Part shown: positions 1 through 8,000 of the stretch, one piece after another
Layout of the letters: each line of letters begins with the position of its first letter
Position numbering within the stretch: position 1 is the stretch's first letter
DNA from: Zelonia costaricensis
Taxonomy: Eukaryota; Euglenozoa; Kinetoplastea; Trypanosomatida; Trypanosomatidae
NCBI GenBank assembly: GCA_030849075.1
Contig: JASAOO010003016.1
Span: 1-17,556 of the forward strand
DNA length: 17,556 nucleotides
Reading direction: 5' to 3'
Position numbers and translations under genes: made by a program
Notes under the pieces: model-generated
The model's database searches: none
Told to the model about the DNA's origin: nothing
The model's input: the letters and a program-made list of their open reading frames with translations, nothing else

Positions 1-611
1 GTGGGGGCAGTGCGCGGAGACGAGCCCCCTGCTCCGGTCTTGTGCTTACAATGACGCACAACTCTCGTGGCCTCCCTTCACTTTGCTGTTGTCTTCGTGC
101 GTGAGTGTGAGAGAAGGCAACGTGAACTTATCCGCATGATGCCGAAGACGCAGGGGAGGCGGAGAGTTGCGGCAGGTGAGGTGCGTATGCGCGTGGTGTG
201 TGTGTGTGTGAGGTGCTGACAAGACGGGCGTTCACCTCCCCCCCACCACCCACACCCACAACGCCGCCGCCACGGCTTTCCTCCGCCTTGTCTCCACACC
301 GCGCGCGGCCACAACCACCACGTCACCGCACCCTCTTGACGTGCAGCCAACACCAACAACACGGGCACGCGCCGGTGACAGGAACGGAGAAGGCGAGGGC
401 CAGGGACGGGGGAGGGACGAGGCCTCAGAGCCGAACACAGGAGAGGGGATCGAGTTCGCTCTTGCAGGTGCGTCGTGCCACCGCCTTCTCCCCTTCGCCG
501 CGCCACAAACGCAGGCCCGCCCGTTCCGCGTGCCTCCAGCCTCGCCGTGACCGTCATCACCCCCTTCGCCATCACGTGACGAGGCGACGGCACCAAGGAG
601 CTGCGATGAGC
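1..611. other. Spacer downstream of uL24m (3' UTR and next gene's leader)
   Basis: No convincing gene is seen here. The right part should hold the 3' UTR of the uL24m gene that ends at 612. A minus-strand pyrimidine tract (about 387-424) followed by a first AG at 336-335 could be the acceptor for the next gene of the cluster, beyond the left edge. Between 334 and 1 the only minus-strand ATG (137) opens a short frame closed by a stop at 78, so that next gene's start is probably outside the window. A short TG array lies near 196-210. The + strand frame across 198-1868 is antisense to uL24m and rich in Arg, Leu and Pro, typical of a GC-rich shadow. Confidence 0.6.
335..424 (-). promoter_or_regulatory. 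Candidate trans-splice acceptor for a gene beyond the left edge
   Basis: Read on the minus strand, 424-387 is almost entirely C and T, and the first AG after it falls at 336-335. This is the arrangement expected of a spliced-leader acceptor. The gene it would serve is not visible in the window, so this is a weak call. Confidence 0.3.
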
Positions 612-1940
612 TCAAGGCGCACGGCTGCGCTCCGACGTGGCCTCGTCGTCGTCCAGCTCGCCGTCCTCCTCGTCGTCGTCATCGCCGCCCTGCTCCGCCG
701 CGGCGCCGTCCGCGTCCGCCGAGGCCCCCGCAGCGAGCTGCTCGGCCTGGCGGTCCGTATCGGCCGCACGCGCCTGCTCCGCCGCCTCCGCAGCGTGCGT
801 TGCCGCCTCCTCCTTCAGCACGGCCACGTACGACTCGATCATGCCGTGCCACCACGCCGGCATGTCCGGCGCTGCGCTGCGGCTGTGGAAGGCCTGCTCG
901 GCGCGAAGCACCTCCGCCACGACCGTGTCAGGCCTCACGACGGACTCGGCGGCGCCGTCGTGACCGGCCGCGTCGGCGGCAGCGGGCGGCGCCCCGGCCG
1001 GCTCCACCGCCCCCTTCTCGTCCATCGCCGCCGCCGCCGCGAGCTTCTCCGTGGCGAGGGCGAGCACGTCCCGCTGGAAGGCTTGCATGTCCTCTGCGTT
1101 GCGCTGCTGCAGGGCTTGGTGGTACTCGTGCGACTGCCGCAGCACGTCGACGAAGTATCGCTCCATCGCTTGCAGCCGCCGCTCCACGAGCAGCGGCATC
1201 TCCTTTGCTCGGTCGTACGTGTCCTCGTCCGCGTCTTGGATCGCCGTGTCCTTCAAGGGGTCGCCGGCCTCCACCGCCTCCTCCGGGGCCGGGATAGGCA
1301 GCAGGGCCCCACTCTCCAGAGAGATGCGCCGCTCCTCCAGCGCACCCGTCTCCTTATTGCGCACCTTCACGATCTCGAGGCGGCACAGCTGATTCGTGGA
1401 CGGGTCGATGTGGCGAACGCGGTGGACGCTGATAGGGTGCTCGCGCTGTACCACCTGCTCCGGCCGCGTCTCGCTGGCCGGGATGACGACGTCCCGCACG
1501 TTCACGTTCTGGACGAGGATCTCGTTCTTGTACTTCACCACCGCAATGATGGCACCACGCTGGCCAACGCCGTCGCCGTTCACCACCTCGACCGTGTCAC
1601 CCGGGTACCAGAGCCATGGCGTGAGCTCAAAGTCCGGGGCGAAGTACGGGTAGCGGCCGGCGATCTGCGCCTTCTGGTGCTTCTCGAGGTCGCGGGCGAT
1701 CCACTGGTTGTGGTACGTGTGGTCTTGGTAGAAGTCGCGCTCGCGGGGGTGACGAATGGACTCGAGCAGCTCCAGCCGCTCGCGGTCACGCAGGTCGACC
1801 GTCTCGTCGACGTAGGTGCCGTGAAGAAGGCCGTGCTTCACCTTGGGCCGGCGGAGAAGGTTGGGTGACACGTTGTAGGCCTTCAGCGCCTTCTCTGGCC
1901 GCTTGTAGAAGCGGGACCGGGTGCGGTACCGTGCATACAT
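612..1940 (-). CDS. Mitochondrial large-subunit ribosomal protein uL24m (KOW domain)
   Basis: Predicted 442-residue uL24 family protein of the mitochondrial ribosome, where uL24 binds large-subunit rRNA early in assembly. The N-terminus is strongly basic (many Arg, Lys and Tyr in residues 1-35), suiting import and rRNA binding. The KOW/SH3-like core is about residues 110-170: the stretch WYPGDTVEVVNGDGVGQRGA is the classic uL24 KOW loop, followed by I-x-A-V-x-K-x-K-N-E-I-L-V-Q-N-V-N and S-V-H-R-V-R-H-I-D-P. Beyond about residue 190 comes a kinetoplastid-style extension: a charged helical stretch (about 235-300), an Ala-rich linker and an acidic tail (about 420-433). The frame stays open upstream to 2207, but that part is proline-rich and crosses a pyrimidine tract. 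The ATG at 1940 lies just after the acceptor AG and begins well-ordered sequence, so I chose it. The stop is TGA. It is the last gene of the visible cluster, 544 bp after the twin CX9C gene. Family assignment is strong; mitochondrial location rests on family knowledge and the extensions. Confidence 0.86.
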   Translation of the reverse strand: MYARYRTRSRFYKRPEKALKAYNVSPNLLRRPKVKHGLLHGTYVDETVDLRDRERLELLESIRHPRERDFYQDHTYHNQWIARDLEKHQKAQIAGRYPYFAPDFELTPWLWYPGDTVEVVNGDGVGQRGAIIAVVKYKNEILVQNVNVRDVVIPASETRPEQVVQREHPISVHRVRHIDPSTNQLCRLEIVKVRNKETGALEERRISLESGALLPIPAPEEAVEAGDPLKDTAIQDADEDTYDRAKEMPLLVERRLQAMERYFVDVLRQSHEYHQALQQRNAEDMQAFQRDVLALATEKLAAAAAMDEKGAVEPAGAPPAAADAAGHDGAAESVVRPDTVVAEVLRAEQAFHSRSAAPDMPAWWHGMIESYVAVLKEEAATHAAEAAEQARAADTDRQAEQLAAGASADADGAAAEQGGDDDDEEDGELDDDEATSERSRAP

Positions 1941-1945
1941 GGGAG

Positions 1946-2017
1946 CTGTGCACGTATGTGTGAGTCGATGTGTGTGTGTGTGTCGGAGGGGGTGGGTGGG
2001 TGGGGGGGGGGGGGGAG
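1946..2017 (-). promoter_or_regulatory. Polypyrimidine tract and spliced-leader acceptor for uL24m
   Basis: On the minus strand 2017-1985 is a near-pure C/T tract. It is followed by a CA-rich stretch with no AG until the CACAG at 1950-1946. Splicing after 1946 leaves only five leader bases before the ATG at 1940. The position is inferred from the tract-then-first-AG rule for trypanosomatid trans-splicing. Confidence 0.6.
1969..1983. repeat. (TG)n microsatellite
   Basis: About seven TG units on the + strand, read as CA in the minus-strand transcript, lying between the pyrimidine tract and acceptor AG of uL24m. Confidence 0.85.
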
Positions 2018-2484
2018 CGGACATGGCAGTTGAGGGTAGAGACGAGGGAGCGAGGCAGTGGGTTGACAGGGCGGGAAAGACGCCGCGACTGCCATCAGCA
2101 GCGCGGTGCACGGCTCCTACGCCGAAGCGTGCTACTCCGGCTCTCATGAGCAACTCGCGAGGGAGCCGCGTGCTGTTTGCGGCACCGCGGCAGGTGGCGC
2201 GAGACACCGGGTTACCCCGCGTGCCGCGTCTCTTCCCTCTCCCGAGCGCCGCGCTCTGCGGTGACGCGCTGCAGCACGAAATGAGGTGGCACCGAGAAGG
2301 CCGAGGACACGCCGCGAGTTCGTTCTACTTTGTGTGCGCATTTGTGTTGAGCTTGTGATGCCGCACCGCACGGCGGCGACGCTTGCAAAAAAGCCGAGGC
2401 TGCCACGAGGCGCTTGCACGGAGCGGAGAACCACGTGCACGTCTGTGCCCCATCCGCCCAGTGCCGTCGTCTGCAGCCGCACCT

Positions 2485-2763
2485 TCAACACACCTTCCAC
2501 CACGGCTTGTCCTTCGTCGCCAAGTAGTGGTCCATGCAGCTCATGTAGCCGCGCAGCTCGGGCTGGCAGTGCTGCAGTGACGTCTTCGCGGTCACCACGT
2601 CGCGCTCGTCCACCATCACGGCGTGCTCTTCGAAGCAGCGAAAGAAGGCGTCCGTCGGCGCGGCGCACTGCTTGCACGAGGTCGGGAAGTACGGGGGCAG
2701 CTTGGTGATGGCCTTGTGGCTGCTCGACTCAGGGGCCGAGACGGGGGCCGCCGTGCGGCTCAT
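2485..2763 (-). CDS. Small twin CX9C (CHCH-type) protein
   Basis: A 92-residue protein with six cysteines at 30, 33, 43, 66, 76 and 92. C33 to C43 and C66 to C76 are each spaced by exactly nine residues, giving the twin CX9C signature (CAAPTDAFFRC and CQPELRGYMSC). In known families such proteins form a helical hairpin held by two disulfides, sit in the mitochondrial intermembrane space, and often serve respiratory-chain assembly or membrane organisation. Aromatic and hydrophobic residues beside the cysteines (FFRCF, YMSC-M-DHY) fit helix packing. The first 25 residues are Ser/Pro/Ala-rich and lack a clear presequence, as is usual for this class. C30 and the C-terminal C92 are extra. I cannot assign it to a named member such as Cmc1, Cox19 or Pet191. 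The ATG at 2763 is the first after the inferred acceptor; the stop is TGA. It lies between two genes for mitochondrial translation. Confidence 0.8.
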   Translation of the reverse strand: MSRTAAPVSAPESSSHKAITKLPPYFPTSCKQCAAPTDAFFRCFEEHAVMVDERDVVTAKTSLQHCQPELRGYMSCMDHYLATKDKPWWKVC

Positions 2764-2875
2764 CCTGCACGTGTTTGACGGTGCGTGTTTTGGGTGTGTA
2801 GGTGTGCGTGATGAGTGAGAGAGATTTGGGTGGCGGTGGTGGCGCCTTCCGACTCGATGTCGGTGTTGGTGTTCG

Positions 2876-2966
2876 CTTCAGTGGGAGAAGCAATGATGGG
2901 CCGAGGGGAGAGGGGAGGCGATGAAGTGCGGAGGGGGGAGGGGGAAGGGAGGGAGGGTGAGGAGGG
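2876..2966 (-). promoter_or_regulatory. Polypyrimidine tract and spliced-leader acceptor for the twin CX9C gene
   Basis: The minus strand from 2966 to about 2899 is strongly C/T-rich without AG. The first AG after it is at 2877-2876. This gives a leader of about 112 nt before the ATG at 2763, with no upstream ATG in it. The exact acceptor is inferred. Confidence 0.55.
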
Positions 2967-3116
2967 GCAGAGCGGCGCGGAGAAGAGAAGTACGCAACGG
3001 GGCCTCTGAGTTCGGTGGCCCCCGTGCCACCATCCGTTGGCACAGCACTTGCAGGGGGCTACTCCAACCTTTGGAGCAACGCATCGAAGCAGGCGCGCAT
3101 GACCACATGCACCTAC

Positions 3117-3137
<21 letters not shown>
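3117..3137. repeat. (CA)n microsatellite
   Basis: Pure CA array, continuing imperfectly (GCACAC units) to about 3150. It lies 337-357 bases past the EF-P stop and would be GU-rich in the minus-strand transcript. Confidence 0.9.
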
Positions 3138-3147
<10 letters not shown>

Positions 3148-3336
3148 ACGCCTTCACGTGCACGCTGTCGACGGAGAAGAGAATCCGCCGCGGCACGCCC
3201 TGCGCACATCAACGCGGCACGCGTGCATTGCGGTCCGTGGCACGGACGCGCCGCCACAGATGAGACGTCCTGTGAGGGTGGGGGGGGTTGCAGGACCTGT
3301 GGAGACCAACACAGACACACACGCATACGACCGATG

Positions 3337-3359
3337 CACACACACACACACACACACAC
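3337..3359. repeat. (CA)n microsatellite
   Basis: Pure CA array about 115-137 bases past the EF-P stop codon, probably within that gene's 3' UTR as a GU repeat. Confidence 0.9.
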
Positions 3360-3473
3360 GCACATCTGCATGGGTGACTCAGCCCATGCCGTAGACTGGC
3401 GGGGTAGGAGGCGGGAGGGGCGGGAGACGGCGGGGCGGTGTTCATGAGAGCCACACCCCTCTCTCACACACAC

Positions 3474-4169
3474 CTACGCATTCGCGCGGCCGCCAAAGGA
3501 CACGGTGCCGTCGGGCTTCATGACCACCTTGATCTTGTCCCCGAGCTGGATCTGATCATTCACGCTCACCGTTCCATCGCACTCCACGAAGGTCGCCATC
3601 TTGTACAGCCCTTTTAGCAGGATCTTCTCCACGGTGTAGACGTAGCTGCTCGGCATCGTGATCTCCGTCCACACCTCCTTCTCGTCCGGCACGTCGTCGT
3701 CAGGGATGATGTGCAGCACATCCACCGGCATCGCACAAGCCAGGAACTTCTGCTGCACCTCCGGCAGCGAGTCGCCAGGAAGGTTGACCTCCTTGCCGGC
3801 ATCCGGCGAGTGCTCTGGGAAGACGAAGCACGCGAAGTCGTCGTCGTCGAAGCCGCTGAACAGCAGGCGCACACGCTCGGCCCGCACCTCGGCAAAGTCG
3901 TGTCCCTGGCCGGCCGTGACCTCCTTCTTGCGGCTCGTCCCGACCTCGGTCAGCTTGAGGTTGAAGGAGGCGGCGTTCTGGCCCTTCTGCGACCGCGTGT
4001 TGGCCACGACGCGATAGATGCGCTTGTCCACACGCAGCACCATGCCGGCGCGCACCTTGTCCGCAAACACGCTGCGCTGCTGCGTGAGCAGTGGTGATGC
4101 CGCCCCGGCATGCGCCGTCGCCGTCGCCGGGAGGGCCACGGGCAGACAGCGTTGCCAGCCCCGGATCAT
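3474..4169 (-). CDS. Mitochondrial elongation factor P-like protein
   Basis: A 231-residue EF-P family protein. Bacterial EF-P binds the ribosome between the P and E sites and speeds peptide-bond formation at polyproline stretches. The N-terminus (about 1-33) is rich in Arg, Ala, Thr and Ser without acidic residues until D37, as in a mitochondrial presequence. Domain I (about 35-98) has D-K-V-R-A-G-M-V-L-R-V-D-K-R-I-Y-R-V-V, the EF-P KOW-like start. Domain II (about 99-163) holds L-L-F-S-G-F-D-D-D-D-F-x-C-F-V-F, matching the usual 'yly.dgd.y.fm' region. Domain III (about 165-231) has V-S-V-N-D-Q-I-Q-L-G-D-K-I-K-V, matching 'v.vP.fi..Gd.i.v'. At the domain I tip, aligned to bacterial KPGKGQAFARVKL, the modified Lys is Gln (Q64). 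The frame extends upstream to 4304 through proline-rich sequence, but ATG 4169 begins the presequence. The stop is TAG. No cytosolic eIF5A hallmarks are seen. Confidence 0.84.
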   Translation of the reverse strand: MIRGWQRCLPVALPATATAHAGAASPLLTQQRSVFADKVRAGMVLRVDKRIYRVVANTRSQKGQNAASFNLKLTEVGTSRKKEVTAGQGHDFAEVRAERVRLLFSGFDDDDFACFVFPEHSPDAGKEVNLPGDSLPEVQQKFLACAMPVDVLHIIPDDDVPDEKEVWTEITMPSSYVYTVEKILLKGLYKMATFVECDGTVSVNDQIQLGDKIKVVMKPDGTVSFGGRANA

Positions 4170-4268
4170 GTGCAGTGGGGGTGGGGATGGGGTGAGGGAG
4201 TGGGGTGTGTGCCCGGCGTGAGACACGAGAGGGGGGGGGGCGGTGGGAGGTGCCGGTTCGGCTGGTTG

Positions 4269-4320
4269 CTGGCGGCCATGGCGACGTGAGAAGGACGGAA
4301 GCAAAAAGGGGAAAGGGCGG
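4269..4320 (-). promoter_or_regulatory. Polypyrimidine tract and spliced-leader acceptor for EF-P
   Basis: The minus strand 4320-4284 is a mixed C/T tract with T runs. The first AG after it is at 4270-4269, leaving a 99-nt leader with no ATG. Another AG at 4263-4262 is an equally plausible neighbour. A more proximal C-rich stretch (about 4240-4175) has no AG before the start codon, so it cannot provide an acceptor for the full-length protein. Confidence 0.5.
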
Positions 4321-4727
4321 AGACACGTGGGTTGGCTGGGGAGGGGGCTGGGCGAGTGCGACGGCTCCCCATCTGCGCACCCATCAGCGCTCTCGCCGCG
4401 TGCATGCAGGCATCAACGTGACAGAGAGGCATCGCCGCGGCCACTCGCGTAGGCGGTCCACCGCCGCCTAGAGAGCGTCCACGTCCGTGTGACATGCCCT
4501 CAACCAGGTTGCGTGCGCACGCACGCGAGACGGCGGCGCAGCAGCTCCATCGCAGACTCCCCGCAGCGGGGATGACATACGAGGACACGAGCCGGCAACG
4601 GGCACAGACGTGCACGTTGCGGTGCTTCTGGTGCGCTTGCGTCATTGTTGAGAAGTCGTGACAAGAGCCGTTGTAGGCGTCTGGCAGGCAGACGAGGAGG
4701 TGACGTGCCGAGCTGTACATCGAGTTG

Positions 4728-4728
<1 letters not shown>

Positions 4729-4771
<43 letters not shown>

Positions 4772-4796
4772 AAACACACACACACACCTACACACA
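4729..4796. repeat. (CA)n microsatellite, longest in the window
   Basis: Pure CA from 4729 to 4764, then CA units interrupted by CAAA and CTA up to 4796. It starts about 290 bases past the stop of the 1029-residue gene and would be GU-rich in the transcript. Confidence 0.9.
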
Positions 4797-5083
4797 GAGA
4801 GAAAACAAGGCCATGGCGCGTTGCCGTTCGCCTCCCTCTCAGCAAGGCGCGCAGCACAGGCGCACCCACACGGCCCTACCATACATGGGGGTTTTAAAGG
4901 AGGTTGACATCCACATGCTCCCACTCGCAGCTCCTACACAGGGCCCTACACCAGCGCACCGCAGGCGACGCACACACACACAGAGAGACAGCGAAGCGGA
5001 GAAGTGAATTGGGGGAGGGGACAGAGACGGCCGTCAGGGTTGTGCCGTGACGGCTCTTGAACCCGCGCCTCCCCCGTCTCTGC

Positions 5084-8000
5084 TCACTTCTTGGACGCCT
5101 TCTTGCCATTGCCGTTGCCGCTCGCGGTGGCGCTGGCAGTGTTGGCAGGGGCGCCGCCGGTGTTGATGCCGAGCTTTGCGTCGAGCGTGCTCAGCTGCTT
5201 GGCGTACTGCTCCTCGCGGTCGTGCAGCATCGCAAAGGTCTCGGGGGTGAAGGGTTCGTGGGTGGTGTACAGCTTCTGCACCACGCGGCGCAGCGTCCGC
5301 GGCCCCTTGCCGCCGTAGTCGATCGTGTAGGCTGCGAGGTCGACAACGAGCGTGCCCTCCTCGAGCCGCGTGACGGCGCGCGAGTGACCCAGAAAGAACT
5401 GCTCCACCGTGAGCATGTACTTCTTCGGGATTGCCTCCCACGCGGCCGGCTTCACGACCCCCTCGTCGAGGAGCTGCGCCTCGTGCGTGCACACCTGCCA
5501 CTCCACGCTCTCCGTCTCCTCGACGTGGTGCTTCGCGATCGCCGCCCGCAATGCCGCGTTGCAGTGCGACAGGTACTGCGCGCGAATCAAGGTCGGCGGA
5601 TGCAGGCGTCGCCGCTCGTTGCGGCGTGCGCACAGGAGCGCCATGAAGCTCAGCGCCGACACGTACGTGTCGACCTGCTCCGCCTTATGGAGGTACTTGC
5701 GCAGGATCAGCGTGGCCACGCTCCGGTCGCTCTGCGGGAGAAAGGGGTCGTTGATCTCGCCCACTAGGCTGCCGTGCACGTCGAGGACGACGTGCAGCAC
5801 GTCGTGCTGGTCCTCCTCGATCGACACGACGCGGCACGACGTGACGAGCGGCAGCAGCCACGCGCGGTTGTGCGGGCCAAACGAAAGGTCCGCCAGCTCC
5901 AGGGCCTCGGCGACGTTGCGCAGCTCCACGACGACCGCGTTGTCTGGGATAGCCACAATGGCGCCGTCGCTGATGTCGTCCTCCTCCATCGCGTTGTCCG
6001 CAGCGGCCGCGCCGTCTGCCTGGGCCGTGGCTATCGCTGCGGCCGCCGCACCCCCGCTGCCGCTCCGGCGCATTGAGGTCCGGCCGCGCGCGCGACTTCC
6101 GTCCGCGCTGCTGCCCCGCGATCCGTGCCCCGGCGACCGGCTGGGGCTGGCGGTGCTCGTCGCCGTGTAGGGCAGCGACTGCCGCGCCACCACGATGGAG
6201 GGCAGCACAAACCAGTCCCCCTGCTCCAGCTCTCGCAGTGCGCGCTGCACATCGAACGGGACGTCGCGGTAGCCGACGTAGAGGGTGGGTGGCGGCTGCA
6301 TGGTGGTCATGACGCCAAGGCTGTGGGCCGCCCCGCCGCTGCTGCGGCGACGTCGATCGCGCGTGTACGGCATCCCGTCCGCCCCCCGCACGCTCCCGGG
6401 GCTCAGGAGGTTGTCGTCGTCGTCGTCGTCCACTTCGTCCTCCTGGGTGGGCAGGTGGAAGCCCACGCGCGGGGTGCCATCCGCCGACACCTCCGCGCCG
6501 GCCACCGCGGCCCCCTCCGCGTCGTGGTCCTCCGCAACGCGACCCGCCCGCGATGCCGCACCACCACCGCCGGCGCTGCGGCCGCCGCTCCGCGACGCCG
6601 CCCCGGACTTCATCCGCACCGCGTCCATGACTTCCTCGGCGACAAAGGAGGCCGGAAGCAGGGCGGTAAGAAGGGCAGCCCACTTGTCCATGACCTCGCC
6701 ACACCTGTCCCGCAGCCCCCCAACCAGCTCCAGCCTACTGTCATCAACGCCGCTCTTGGACGCGCCGTTCGCCGCTTGCTGCGGCTGCGGGGACGACCGT
6801 GCGGCCGCTTTGGCGTCCGTGAGGCTGTTGCGCATGCGGAACGCGCTGACGAGGTCCTCGGCGATGGACCGCTCCGGCAGTGTGAGCAGGCCAGGGAAGG
6901 TCCGCCCCACGTCCTCGGGGTCCATCGTCAGAAGGCAGCTGGCAAAGAGGGAGGAGCGGGGCAGGCCGGGGTAGAGGCCACCCCACTGCGCCGTGAGGAG
7001 GTCGTCCAGCACCACCACCGCAACCACCTTCACGCCCCAGTTGCGCGCCACCTCGCGGTGCACGGCGAGGGAGTCGAAGTCCTTGATGACCTTGATGGCA
7101 TTCTGGATGAGGCGCTTGACGAAGCCGCCCGCGCTGTCGTACGGGATGATGAGCTCCTCGGCGATCGACCACGGCATCGGCAGCGGGTAGCGGCGGCGGT
7201 ACTGCGCGGCCTGCCAGAGCTGGTCCACCTCCTCCTGAGAGAGCTGCTCACCGAGCTGCCGGTCGTCGACGCGGAGCCGCCCGTCCTGACCGACCTGGTT
7301 GATGCACTGATCGTAGATGGCCAGCTCCTCCACCACGGTGCGCTTCTTGATCTCGGTGGAGGCGAGGATGACCTGCTTCAGGATGCGCCGCCCACCCGCC
7401 TCCGCAATCACCGGGCCCTCGATCTTGATCTTGGCACTGTTTGCCGGCAGCCTGTCGGGCGACATGAGCCCCAGCGCGCGGGGCACACAGAACACAAGCC
7501 GTGTGTCGGCGCTCACTGCCTTGGTGCACTGCAGCAGGAGCACCTGCTTGGGCGGCGCGCCGTCCTTCTTTCCGCGCTTGAAGACGAGTTGGTGCACGGG
7601 GGTCACAACCTTGGGGGCGTCGCCCGACCAGTACGCGCGGAAGTGCGTGCTCGTGTTGACGTCGTCGGCGTGGTCGACGCCGCCACTACCCCCGGTCCCC
7701 GACAGGCCCGCCACGAGGCCCGCACCCGGGGTGTTCGCGAGGGCCGCGGCAGAGACCCGCTCCAGCGCGAACTGCTGCGCCACCGGGCCGCGGAACTTGG
7801 GGAGGTGAATGTAGATGATGTCGCCCTCCGTGAGGCTGACCGAGACGCGGAACTGCACAAGCAGCGACACCTCCGTGCGGGGCAGCGCGGGGGTGATGGT
7901 GAGCGCGCTGGCGGTGAACTCGGCCACGTGCCCGCCATCCTCGCCGAGGTCGTTGGCTGCCTGTGCAGCAAGCGCCGCCGGGGACGCTGGAGCGGCCTTG

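Larger units (their letters stand above)
1941..2484. other. Spacer between the twin CX9C gene and uL24m
   Basis: No gene is seen. The left end holds the uL24m splice region (1946-2017), a TG array at 1969-1983 and a run of 14 G at 2002-2015. The rest (about 2030-2484) should be the 3' UTR of the twin CX9C gene plus intergenic sequence. In-frame upstream extensions of uL24m across this region are proline-rich and look non-coding. Confidence 0.6.
2764..3473. other. Spacer between the EF-P gene and the twin CX9C gene
   Basis: No gene is supported. It contains the pyrimidine tract and acceptor of the CX9C gene (2876-2966) and two CA arrays (3117-3137 and 3337-3359), which probably fall in the 3' UTR of the EF-P gene as GU repeats in the RNA. 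Open frames here are made of Cys/Val or His/Thr alternations from the microsatellites and of proline runs, so they are not credible proteins. Confidence 0.6.
4170..5083. other. Spacer between the 1029-residue gene and the EF-P gene
   Basis: A 914-bp spacer without a supported gene. It holds the EF-P splice region (4269-4320), a second purine-rich zone next to the EF-P start (4177-4240, G-rich on the + strand) that contains no minus-strand AG before the ATG, a long CA array (4729-4796) and a short one (about 4971-4984). The part near 5083 is the probable 3' UTR of the 1029-residue gene. A minus-strand GGTTCAAG near 5055-5065 resembles a tRNA B-box, but no tRNA fold surrounds it. Confidence 0.6.

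Noticed and set aside
291..304. EF-hand in the 1029-residue protein (residues 293-304)
   Set aside because: Residue positions, not bases, are given here. The loop QVGQDGRLRVDD lacks acidic residues at positions 1 and 3, and no paired second loop is seen.
198..1868. A 556-codon open frame on the + strand
   Set aside because: Antisense to uL24m, with Arg/Leu/Val-rich composition typical of a shadow frame in GC-rich DNA. The minus strand carries a clear KOW protein.
1941..2207. N-terminal extension of uL24m by 89 residues
   Set aside because: It crosses the pyrimidine tract and a CA array, giving proline and His/Thr runs; the inferred acceptor AG lies downstream of it.
2760..3473. A 237-codon minus-strand frame between EF-P and the CX9C gene
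   Set aside because: Consists largely of Cys/Val alternations from CA arrays and proline-rich purine-tract translation; it also covers the splice region of the CX9C gene.
4170..4304. N-terminal extension of the EF-P-like protein by 45 residues
   Set aside because: Proline-rich translation of a C-rich spacer; the ATG at 4169 starts a better presequence and follows an ATG-free leader.
5050..5075. tRNA B-box-like GGTTCAAG on the minus strand
   Set aside because: No acceptor stem, D arm or anticodon arm could be found around it.
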